Part shown: in pieces, positions 1-5,475 of the stretch
Layout of the letters: the number at the start of each line of letters is the position of its first letter
Numbering within the stretch: the stretch's first letter is position 1
DNA from: an uncultured Bacteroidaceae bacterium
GTDB lineage: Bacteria > Bacteroidota > Bacteroidia > Bacteroidales > Bacteroidaceae
NCBI GenBank assembly: GCA_934364765.1
Contig: CAKRMO010000037.1
Coordinates: 1-8,420, forward strand
Direction of reading: 5' to 3'
Length of the DNA: 8,420 nt
Position numbers and translations under genes: made by a program
Notes under the pieces: generated by a model
Seen by the model: only the letters and a program-made list of their open reading frames with translations
Told to the model about the DNA's origin: nothing
The model's database searches: none

Positions 1-245
1 CCACGCACTACCTCGACGCAAGCGGCAAGCCCGACATGACGGAAAGCGTGAGCGAAAGCCGCCCGCAGTTCTCTGTGAGCGCGGCGGCGGGGGCGGAATA
101 CACCGTGGGCGGAAACGTGGGCGTTTACATAGAGCCGGGCGTGAGCCACCACTTCGACAACAACAGCGGCGTTGAGAACATCTACAAAAAACGACCCACA
201 AACTTCAGCCTGTCAATGGGCGTAAGGATAAACTTCAGCAAATAG
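1..245 (+). CDS. C-terminal part of an outer-membrane beta-barrel protein (5' end outside window)
   Basis: The reading frame is already open at the left edge (first whole codon at base 3) and ends with TAG at 243-245, so about 80 C-terminal residues are visible. They alternate polar and hydrophobic residues as transmembrane beta-strands do (AAAGAEYTVGGNVGVYIEPG, then FSLSMGVRINF). A turn containing HHFDNNSGVENIYKKRP sits between the last strands, and the chain ends in an aromatic-containing strand, NFSK. This is the usual ending of small Bacteroidota porin-family / outer membrane beta-barrel proteins (PF13505/PF13568-like), in which EPGVS-HHFD-N is a recurring pattern. Such proteins sit in the outer membrane; no substrate can be inferred. 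The next gene starts 8 nt after the stop, so the two are probably co-transcribed. An ATG at 36 is internal, because the strand pattern continues upstream of it. The family assignment is fairly safe; the specific role is unknown. Confidence 0.8.
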   Translation, partial: THYLDASGKPDMTESVSESRPQFSVSAAAGAEYTVGGNVGVYIEPGVSHHFDNNSGVENIYKKRPTNFSLSMGVRINFSK

Positions 246-253
246 ATATAACA

Positions 254-700
254 ATGAACATAAGAGATTTTTTGCACGGCATCACAGCCTTGGCATTCGC
301 AACCGCCTTGTTTGCATCCTGCGCAAGCGGAGGGGCAGGCGTTAAATACACAGTGGCGCACAACTATTTCGTGAACAGGAACGCGGCTATCCCGCAAGAC
401 ATGAAAATACAGAGCCAGAAAGAATTTGACCGCTGTTTCGGAATGGCGGCCACAATGGGAAAGGACGGCAAACCCACCGAAATAGACTTTGCAAAGAGCT
501 TCGTGATAGCAAAGGTGATGCACGTTACCGACACCATGACCGAAGTTTCGCCGCTAAGCCTCAAAAAAGGCGCGAACGGCAGTCTCGTGCTGAAGTCGGC
601 GGTGAAAACCGGCGAAAAGACGAGCTATTTCATGCAGCCGTTCTACATAATCATCGTTGACCGCAAGTACGCCGGCTGCAAAATAACCGAAAGCGAATGA
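254..700 (+). CDS. Small lipoprotein of unknown function, possibly PrcB-like
   Basis: The 148-residue protein has a hydrophobic leader and a lipobox at residues 19-23 (LFASC), so it is predicted to be lipidated on Cys23. No acidic or lysine-rich surface-export signal follows the cysteine (ASGGAG), which favours a periplasm-facing location. The mature part has a segment with IDFAKSFVIAKVMHVTD, then a turn-rich strand, then a C-terminal strand FYIIIVDRKYAG. The order 'DFxKxFVIA ... strand ... P-x-I-I-V-D' recalls Bacteroidales lipoproteins whose C-terminal fold resembles the PrcB protease-complex subunit domain (PF14343). That resemblance is weak and from memory. The start ATG at 254 lies 8 nt after the upstream beta-barrel stop and has no Shine-Dalgarno, as is common in this phylum. 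Gene order suggests co-transcription and a shared envelope role with the barrel; this is inference. No catalytic motif is visible. Confidence 0.8.
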   Translation: MNIRDFLHGITALAFATALFASCASGGAGVKYTVAHNYFVNRNAAIPQDMKIQSQKEFDRCFGMAATMGKDGKPTEIDFAKSFVIAKVMHVTDTMTEVSPLSLKKGANGSLVLKSAVKTGEKTSYFMQPFYIIIVDRKYAGCKITESE

Positions 701-799
701 CAACCGCCCCCAAGCAATCCAAAGCATTGAGTTTCAGGAGAATATCCAAGCAACTGGAATTCTTTGTAACGATTTGTTTTTCAGACGTTTGCAACGGCG

Positions 800-892
800 G
801 AAAAAAGGTCTGATGTAGTCTGAATTATATCTGATGTAATTTTTTCTACATAGGACGTAGTTTTTCCCATGTCTGATGTGGGAAAATTCCCG
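800..892 (+). repeat. 21-nt-period repeat array, copy 1
   Basis: Four consecutive 21-nt units start at 809, 830, 851 and 872 and begin TCTGATGTA, TCTGATGTA, TAGGACGTA and TCTGATGTG. Units 2 and 3 carry a T-run (TTTTTTC / TTTTTCCC) in the second half, and unit 4 ends in the inverted sequence GGGAA-AA-TTCCC. The array is preceded by GAAAAAAGG at 800-808. The reverse complement of 3893-3985 matches this array: bases 800-831 match 3954-3985 (inverted) at 31 of 32 positions, then similarity falls to about 15-16 of 21 per unit and is low in unit 4. A weaker match continues upstream to about base 785 (CAG-C...TTGCAA). I take it as one copy of a dispersed, non-coding repeat family. Its function is unknown. 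Confidence 0.85.
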
Positions 893-947
893 GCTTTCAC
901 GCAAGGCTTATTACGGACTTACATAATTACTGTTACACATTTTCGGC

Positions 948-988
948 ACGCGGCCGCGCTCGCAGGGTTTCCCGCAGTGCGGCCGCGT
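948..988. repeat. GC-rich inverted repeat (10-bp perfect arms)
   Basis: ACGCGGCCGC at 948-957 is the exact reverse complement of GCGGCCGCGT at 979-988, separated by 21 nt that themselves contain GGG-TTT-CCC at 965-973. As RNA this would make a very stable hairpin. It lies about 30 nt upstream of the rbfA -33 element, so it is outside the predicted rbfA transcript. No T-run follows on either strand, so it is not a canonical intrinsic terminator. It could still stop read-through from the upstream lipoprotein gene, or act as a DNA-level site. Each arm is also self-palindromic (GCGGCCGC). Confidence 0.65.
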
Positions 989-1018
989 TGTGCCACAACA
1001 AAGCTATGTGGCTTGACA

Positions 1019-1050
1019 TTTGGCGACTATCGGGTTTTTCCTTAATTTTG
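1019..1050 (+). promoter_or_regulatory. Bacteroidota-type promoter for rbfA
   Basis: A -7 box TAATTTTG at 1043-1050 fits the Bacteroidota consensus TAnnTTTG. A TTTG -33 element at 1019-1022 lies 20 nt upstream, within the usual 19-21 nt spacing. Transcription would start a few bases after 1050, giving a leader of roughly 15-20 nt before the rbfA ATG at 1073. The promoter probably serves the whole rbfA-permease-SGNH block, since no comparable box is seen in the short gaps downstream. Confidence 0.75.
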
Positions 1051-1072
1051 CATACAACAAAAACTGTTTTTC

Positions 1073-1408
1073 ATGGAAACAACACGTCAGAACAAAATAG
1101 CGCGGCTTCTGCAAAAGGAGCTGAGCGAGATTTTCGAGCAGCAAACCCGCCAGACGCACGGCATGATTGTTAGCGTGAGCAAATGCAGGGTCAGCCCCGA
1201 CCTCAGCGTGTGCACGGCATACCTCAGCGTGTTCCCCTCGGAAAAGGCAAAGGAAACCGTTGAGAACATAAGCGCGAGCGCACGCTCCATACGCTACGAA
1301 CTGGGCAAGAGGGTGCGTTTCCAGCTCAGGATAATCCCCGAGCTGCGCTTCTTCGTTGACGACTCGCTCGACTACATACAGCACATCGACGAACTGCTGA
1401 AGAAATAA
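1073..1408 (+). CDS. rbfA: Ribosome-binding factor A
   Basis: RbfA binds the immature 30S subunit near the 5' end of 16S rRNA and assists late maturation, notably under cold stress. The 111-residue product has the normal family length and shape: an N-terminal helix with the typical start (TTRQNKIARLLQKELSEIF), then the KH-like core strand motif SVSKCRVSPDLSVCTAYLSV at about residues 36-55, then a helix and the strand FQLRIIPELRFFVDDSLDY near residues 83-101. The VSPDLS segment and the 'PELRFF-DDSLDY' block are hallmarks of RbfA. The ATG at 1073 lies just downstream of a good promoter and gives a full-length N-terminus. The permease gene begins 12 nt after the stop. In many Bacteroidales, rbfA is followed by a LolC/E-type permease, so this order is expected. 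No anomaly is seen. Confidence 0.96.
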   Translation: METTRQNKIARLLQKELSEIFEQQTRQTHGMIVSVSKCRVSPDLSVCTAYLSVFPSEKAKETVENISASARSIRYELGKRVRFQLRIIPELRFFVDDSLDYIQHIDELLKK

Positions 1409-1420
1409 AGGCGAAGAAAC

Positions 1421-2647
1421 GTGAACTTTCCCCTATTCATAGCCCGGCGGTATCTGTTCGCCCGCCGCAGGAAGCACGCCATAAACCTCATATCGGGCGT
1501 TGCCGTGGCGGGGGTCGCCTTTGCCACGATAGCAATGATTTGCACGCTGTCGGTGTTCAACGGCTTCCAGGATTTGGTGGCATCGCTGTTCACCTCGTTC
1601 GACCCCGAACTGAAAGTTACACCTGCACAAGGCAAAGCAATAGCCGCCGACGACCCTGCCGTAACGGCGATAAAGAAGTCGCCGCTCGTGCTTGCCGCCA
1701 CGGAATGCGTGGAGGGGCTTGCGCTGGCAAAGTATTACGACAACCAGACGGTGGTAACAATAAAGGGGGTGGACAACAACTATTCCAAGACGAGCGACAT
1801 AGCGTCAATTCTCTACGGCGACGGAGATTTCAGGCTGAAAGCCGATGTGCTGAACTACGGCACGCCGGGAATACAGCTCGCGCAGCAGTTGCAGCTCGGC
1901 GTGCGCTACACCTCGCCGCTCGACATCTACGCCCCGAGAAAGGGCGAAAGGATTGACGCGGCAAACCCGGCACAGAGCTTCAACCACGACCAGCTTTATT
2001 CGCCCGGTGTGGTGTTCTCGGTGAAGCAGAAAAAATACGACGCAAGCTACATCATAACCTCGCTCGACTTTGCGCGTTCTGTGTTTGAGCAGCAGGGGTG
2101 CATAACATCGCTTGAGCTTAGGCTGAAAGACGGCACCGACATTGCGGCGGCGCAAAAGGAACTCACGAAACTCAGCGGGGAGAAGCTGAAGGTAGAAAAC
2201 CGCTACGAGCAGCAGGAGGACGTGTTCCGCATAATGAGGATAGAGAAACTGGTGGCCTACCTGTTCCTTACGTTCATTCTCATCGTGGCGTGCTTCAACA
2301 TAGTTGGCTCGCTGTCGATGCTGATTATAGACAAGCGCAAGGATATGCTCACCATACGCTCGCTCGGCGCGGACAACGCCACCATAGCAAAGGTGTTTCT
2401 TTACGAAGGCCGCATGATTGCCCTCACCGGAGTGGTTATAGGCATTGCGGCAGGCGTTGCGCTGTGCATGGCGCAGCAGCATTTGGGGCTTATAAAGATG
2501 GGCAACGAGGCGGGGAGCTTCATAATCGACGCATATCCCGTCAGCGTGCGCTGGGGAGACGTTGTGCTGACTTTCCTGACCGTCATCGCTGCCGGCTACA
2601 TATCCACATGGTACCCCGTGAGGTATCTTAGCAGGAAACTGCTGTAA
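1421..2647 (+). CDS. LolC/LolE-family ABC transporter permease (FtsX-like)
   Basis: This 408-residue inner-membrane protein is probably the permease of a LolCDE-type ABC transporter that releases lipoproteins for transport to the outer membrane. It has the family layout: a short cytoplasmic start (PLFIARRYLFARRRKHAIN), TM1 at about residues 22-46, a large periplasmic MacB-PCD-like domain at about 47-275, and an FtsX-like C-terminal part with TM2 (276-303), TM3 (331-352) and TM4 (379-399). The coupling segment after TM2, IIDKRKDMLTIRSLGAD at about 302-318, and the following FLYEG match LolC/LolE proteins. The start is GTG at 1421, which gives the complete N-terminal motif; no ATG gives a better start. 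It lies 12 nt after rbfA and 29 nt before the SGNH gene. Most Bacteroidota have a single LolC/E-like permease, so I give no C or E letter. The ATPase partner is not in the window. Confidence 0.9.
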   Translation: MNFPLFIARRYLFARRRKHAINLISGVAVAGVAFATIAMICTLSVFNGFQDLVASLFTSFDPELKVTPAQGKAIAADDPAVTAIKKSPLVLAATECVEGLALAKYYDNQTVVTIKGVDNNYSKTSDIASILYGDGDFRLKADVLNYGTPGIQLAQQLQLGVRYTSPLDIYAPRKGERIDAANPAQSFNHDQLYSPGVVFSVKQKKYDASYIITSLDFARSVFEQQGCITSLELRLKDGTDIAAAQKELTKLSGEKLKVENRYEQQEDVFRIMRIEKLVAYLFLTFILIVACFNIVGSLSMLIIDKRKDMLTIRSLGADNATIAKVFLYEGRMIALTGVVIGIAAGVALCMAQQHLGLIKMGNEAGSFIIDAYPVSVRWGDVVLTFLTVIAAGYISTWYPVRYLSRKLL

Positions 2648-2676
2648 GCGAACAAAAACAAACACTATACAAAACC

Positions 2677-3570
2677 ATGAAACCTATGATATTTCAAAAG
2701 AGAACCGCGACAACGCTGATGCTTGCCGCGAGCGCGCTTGCGCTGACATCGTGCTTCAGCATAAGGACATCGGGAGAATACAACGCCAAGCAGAAAAACG
2801 TGCAGACGGCAAAGGAAGCCACCGTCGCCGGCCTGCACCCGTGGAAAGGGAAAAAGGTCGCCTATTTTGGCGACTCCGTTACCGACCCCAATGTGCTGCC
2901 AAACGACACGAAGTACTGGGGCTACCTGCGCGACTGGCTCGGCATAACGCCATACGTTTACGGCGTGAACGGGAGGCAGTGGGACGACATTCCGCGCCAG
3001 ACGGACGAGCTGAACAAACAGCACGGACAGGACGTTGACGCAATAATGATATTCATCGGCACAAACGACTTCAACGGCGGATTGCCAATAGGGAAATTCT
3101 ACAGCGAGAACGCCGGGAAAGTGGTGGCGGCCACGGGCGAGGCAAGGAGCGAGAAAACGCGCCTTCACCGCACGCTCATAAAGGACGGCTTCACGCTTTG
3201 CGGGCGCATAAACGCCGCGCTCGAGAAAATCAAGTCAATGTACCCCACAAAGCAAGTGGTGCTGCTCACCCCCATACACAGAGCCTACGCAGAGTTCGGC
3301 GGCAACAACGTGCAGCCTGACGAAAATTGGCAAAACAAAAACGGGGAATGGTTCTCAAGCTACGTTGAGGCAATAAAGCAAGCCGGCAGCGTGTGGTCTG
3401 TGCCGGTCATCGACACATACGCACTTTGCGGACTGTACCCCATACTCGACTCCAACGCGCAGTTCTTCAGCAACAGCAAAACAGACCGCCTCCACCCCAA
3501 CGCCGAAGGCCACAGGCGCATCGCCCAGACGCTGTTTTACCAGCTCCTCTCCCTGCCCTGCACATTCTGA
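2677..3570 (+). CDS. SGNH/GDSL-family hydrolase lipoprotein
   Basis: This 297-residue exported protein is predicted to be an esterase or deacetylase of the SGNH superfamily. The leader ends in a lipobox, LTSC at residues 23-26, so Cys26 should be lipidated. The four blocks are visible: block I GDSVTD with nucleophile Ser67, a block II-like glycine in GVNGRQ (residues 96-101), block III GTND at 128-131 with Asn130, and block V DRLHPNAEGH with Asp270 and His273. All catalytic residues are present. The substrate is not evident; family members act on polysaccharide acetyl groups, lipids or peptidoglycan. No acidic surface-export signal follows the lipidated Cys. The ATG at 2677 is 29 nt after the permease stop; Met4 (2686) is an alternative start with the same leader. 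No separate promoter is seen, so it is probably read from the rbfA promoter. Its link to lipoprotein export may be only positional. Confidence 0.9.
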   Translation: MKPMIFQKRTATTLMLAASALALTSCFSIRTSGEYNAKQKNVQTAKEATVAGLHPWKGKKVAYFGDSVTDPNVLPNDTKYWGYLRDWLGITPYVYGVNGRQWDDIPRQTDELNKQHGQDVDAIMIFIGTNDFNGGLPIGKFYSENAGKVVAATGEARSEKTRLHRTLIKDGFTLCGRINAALEKIKSMYPTKQVVLLTPIHRAYAEFGGNNVQPDENWQNKNGEWFSSYVEAIKQAGSVWSVPVIDTYALCGLYPILDSNAQFFSNSKTDRLHPNAEGHRRIAQTLFYQLLSLPCTF

Positions 3571-3702
3571 CGCAGACATCCGGCACAAGCTCCCCACCCG
3601 AATTATGCCGTTTTGCAATATGGTTCGGGCTGTGGCACATATGGTGTTTTTGATGCACATCATTAATACACAAGTAACAATTAATCAATAATTTGCATTA
3701 CT

Positions 3703-3812
3703 GTAGGGGCGTATGGCATACGCCCTGAATTGCGCCTTTTTGCGATTTTACGGCGGCGGTTTGCAGTGCGGTTCAAGCGGTGGCATACAGGGCGTATGCC
3801 ATAAGCCCCCAC
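3703..3812. repeat. REP/MITE-like element with paired 25-bp inverted arms
   Basis: The left arm (3703-3727) contains GGGCGTATG-G-CATACGCCC, itself a 19-nt near-perfect palindrome. The right arm (3788-3812) is its reverse complement at 23 of 25 positions. About 60 nt separate them (3728-3787). Just inside the right end, TGGCATAC-AGGGC-GTATGCCA (3781-3801) can form a further 8-bp hairpin. The element has no coding capacity and no visible target-site duplication. Two opposed palindromic units with a short linker is the layout of bacterial REP doublets (BIME-like) or a very short MITE. It lies 132 nt after the SGNH stop, where the folded RNA could also affect transcript 3' ends. Confidence 0.75.
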
Positions 3813-3892
3813 ATATATACCGTATGCAATCAAAAACAATATGTACCGTTTATATAATCCACACAACACACAAATCGATTACTATTTCAAAA

Positions 3893-3985
3893 CTCCCCGA
3901 AAATTACATTTGATGTAAGAAAAACTATGTCCGATGCAGGAAAAATTATGTCTGATATAATCCAGACTACATCAGACCTTTTTTC
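3893..3985 (-). repeat. 21-nt-period repeat array, copy 2 (inverted relative to copy 1)
   Basis: Read on the minus strand, four 21-nt units occupy 3976-3956, 3955-3935, 3934-3914 and 3913-3893. They begin TCTGATGTA, TCAGACATA, TCGGACATA and TCAAATGTA. Units 2 and 3 have the same central T-run as copy 1 (AATTTTTCC, AGTTTTTCT). Unit 1 matches unit 1 of copy 1 at 20 of 21 positions and shares the preceding GAAAAAAGG. Similarity continues weakly on the far side (TTGCAAG...CAGGC on the minus strand, to about 4003). It is the same non-coding repeat family as 800-892, placed on the other side of the rbfA block. Confidence 0.85.
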
Positions 3986-4209
3986 ACCGCTTGCAAGTGC
4001 CTGATTTACAATATCCTATATAAGCATCTTCAAATCCATCTAACTTACTGTGCCTCAACGCATTGCGCATTTTTGTACCTTTTTGGGCTTATTATGCGGC
4101 GCACGCCGTCTGCGCAAAGTCCCACCCATAACATTCCATAATAAATACCAATAAAATTTACACGCCCTCATTTTAGCGGTTTTGTAACATCTGTGTAACG
4201 TTTAATGCT

Positions 4210-4217
4210 TATATTTG
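4210..4217 (+). promoter_or_regulatory. -7 box for the lectin-like / phosphoesterase gene pair
   Basis: TATATTTG at 4210-4217 fits the Bacteroidota -7 consensus TAnnTTTG and lies 33 nt before the ATG at 4251. The nearest upstream TTTG (4181-4184) is 25 nt away, longer than the usual 19-21 nt, so the -33 element is weak or absent. An activator or an alternative sigma factor may be needed, though this is speculative. Confidence 0.6.
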
Positions 4218-4250
4218 CATTCAGTTACAACCACTAAACAATTTTTGCCA

Positions 4251-5459
4251 ATGAAAAAATTATTACTAACGTGTGCGGCTTTCGTGCTGGCAGGCCTGAG
4301 TGTCCTTGCCGACGGGCTGCCCGACTTCGTAAGCACCGGCGGCAACGTGAAATGGTGCTACATACGGAGCGCGAAAGCTTCCGGCTGGTGCCTGCAGCCG
4401 GACGGTATGGAAGTAGTGGCTAAGCCGAAAGCCGACTTCAGCAACTGGGAGGAGCTTGCCAAGCAGCTGTGGTGCATCACCGCCGATGCGGACGGCAAGT
4501 ACACAATCACCAACAAGCATGACGGCCGCCAGATGGACGTGGGGCTGTCTGCCAGGTTCAGCAACTGGGAATCGATGCAGATGCACGACAAGGCGGCCGC
4601 AAAGTGGACTATATGCCAGCACGCGGCCGACACGGTTTATTTTGAATCCGACATCCCCGCCCCCGGCGGAGGCGCAATATACCGCTTTCCCGCAACCTAC
4701 GAGTATTCCAGCGGAAACTTCATGATATGGCTCGTGAGGGAGGAATACGGGAAAGGCAAGGACAACGGAAGCCTCTTCATCATCGAGCCCTTCGACGAGA
4801 TACGCGAGCCGGAGTGCCAGAATGCGGAGACTGTGCCCTACTATGGAATTTTCAGCGCATTGCAGGACGGAGGAATGATAATCGACAACACGTCGGTTGT
4901 TGACACGAAATACCGCTTCATTGTGGCGCGCCCCGACAACCCTGACGAGACGGCGCAGTGGCGCTTCATAAGCCTCGGCCCGGGAAAGACGGCCATAGTG
5001 AACCGCGCAACAGGCAACAGCATATCCACATCGCTGTATGCCGATGAAAAATACAACCTGCCCGAGGCCGACAGCAAGACCGTCGCCCCCAAGGCCTGGA
5101 GCCTCAACGCCATAAGCAACTTCGAGTTCGCCATCTCGTCAAAGGGCGAGGACGGCGTGGTGCGCTACCTTAGCAACACCCTCGCCGGCGAAGAGCCCGA
5201 GGCGCTTGACCCCGCGCAGATGAGCGGCAGCAGCTTTGCCTGGACGTTCGACAAGATGGGCGAGGTGGTTGACGTGAACGACGCCAAGACCCAGAAGCCC
5301 GCAGTGAGCGTGGTGAACGGAAAAGTCGTGGTGGGCGGCGGAAAGAAGTTCACCGTGGCCACAACCGACGGCGTTGTGCTTCCGCCCTCCTCAACCCTGC
5401 AAAAGGGCATATACATAGTTACCGTGGAGGGCAAGGCTTGTAAGATAAACGTTAGATAA
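4251..5459 (+). CDS. Exported protein with ricin-type-lectin-like repeats and a T9SS-like C-terminal tail
   Basis: From the ATG at 4251 the product is 402 residues. A Sec signal peptide (MKKLLLTCAAFVLAGLSVLA) probably ends near Ala20. An upstream TTG at 4215 overlaps the -7 box and would spoil the leader, so I reject it. The body has repeats of the kind seen in ricin-B/beta-trefoil lectins: W-x-I followed by GKYTITNKHDGRQMDV (about residues 79-102). A duplicated FSNWE occurs at residues 63-67 and 103-107, each followed by a W-x-I strand, and QWRFISLG and a later AWSLN repeat the theme. The last 54 residues (349-402), with GKVVVGGGKKFTVATTDG and then STLQKGIYIVTVEGK ending KINVR, look like a short type-A type IX secretion sorting tail. 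It is probably secreted or surface-attached and may bind glycan; no enzymatic motif is seen. The next gene follows after 16 nt. Lectin and sorting calls are from motif memory. Confidence 0.8.
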   Translation: MKKLLLTCAAFVLAGLSVLADGLPDFVSTGGNVKWCYIRSAKASGWCLQPDGMEVVAKPKADFSNWEELAKQLWCITADADGKYTITNKHDGRQMDVGLSARFSNWESMQMHDKAAAKWTICQHAADTVYFESDIPAPGGGAIYRFPATYEYSSGNFMIWLVREEYGKGKDNGSLFIIEPFDEIREPECQNAETVPYYGIFSALQDGGMIIDNTSVVDTKYRFIVARPDNPDETAQWRFISLGPGKTAIVNRATGNSISTSLYADEKYNLPEADSKTVAPKAWSLNAISNFEFAISSKGEDGVVRYLSNTLAGEEPEALDPAQMSGSSFAWTFDKMGEVVDVNDAKTQKPAVSVVNGKVVVGGGKKFTVATTDGVVLPPSSTLQKGIYIVTVEGKACKINVR

Positions 5460-5475
5460 CCCAAACCCTACGACA

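Larger units (their letters stand above)
701..1018. other. Intergenic spacer before rbfA
   Basis: There is no credible gene here. The stretch holds, in order: about 80 nt without visible structure after the lipoprotein stop, a 21-nt-period repeat array (800-892), an AT-rich stretch, and a GC-rich inverted repeat (948-988), followed by the rbfA promoter. No classical hairpin-plus-T-run terminator for the upstream pair is visible. The short reading frame 988-1173 only overlaps the promoter and the rbfA start. Confidence 0.7.
3571..4250. other. 680-nt non-coding spacer with repeats and a promoter
   Basis: No gene is supported here. The contents are: about 130 nt of unremarkable sequence after the SGNH stop, a REP/MITE-like inverted repeat (3703-3812), an AT-rich stretch, copy 2 of the 21-nt-period array in reverse orientation (3893-3985), about 200 nt with only weak dyads (for example CGGCG-CA-CGCCG at 4097-4108), and the -7 box of the next gene (4210-4217). 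The 66-codon frame at 3713-3913 runs through the inverted repeat, has no recognisable protein features and is treated as chance. Confidence 0.75.

Noticed and set aside
988..1173. A 61-codon + strand frame overlapping the rbfA start
   Set aside because: It spans the promoter and the first third of rbfA in another frame and has no supporting features.
1805..2665. A 286-codon open frame on the minus strand
   Set aside because: It is antisense to the permease gene, has no recognisable protein features and is explained by codon bias of the true gene.
3597..3652. An intrinsic terminator after the SGNH gene (CCCGAA 3597-3602 with TTCGGG 3624-3629, T-run near 3647)
   Set aside because: The stem is only six base pairs with a 21-nt loop, and the T-run is about 18 nt further on, so it does not meet the usual form.
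3713..3913. A 66-codon + strand frame
   Set aside because: It runs through the palindromic repeat and into AT-rich spacer, with no promoter, leader or protein-like composition.
800..3985. The two 21-nt repeat arrays as a CRISPR array
   Set aside because: The units are contiguous, without unique spacers between conserved repeats, they drift in sequence, and no cas gene is present.
800..3985. A composite transposon bounded by the inverted arrays
   Set aside because: The enclosed genes are rbfA, a Lol-type permease and an SGNH lipoprotein with no transposase or integrase, and no target-site duplication is seen. rbfA is a core gene in its expected context.
4097..4108. CGGCG-CA-CGCCG as a regulatory hairpin or operator
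   Set aside because: Five-bp arms with a 2-nt spacer are too short to support a call without conservation data.
4215..4250. TTG at 4215 as the start of the lectin-like gene
   Set aside because: It overlaps the -7 promoter box TATATTTG, and would place twelve extra polar residues before a perfect signal peptide that begins at the ATG at 4251.
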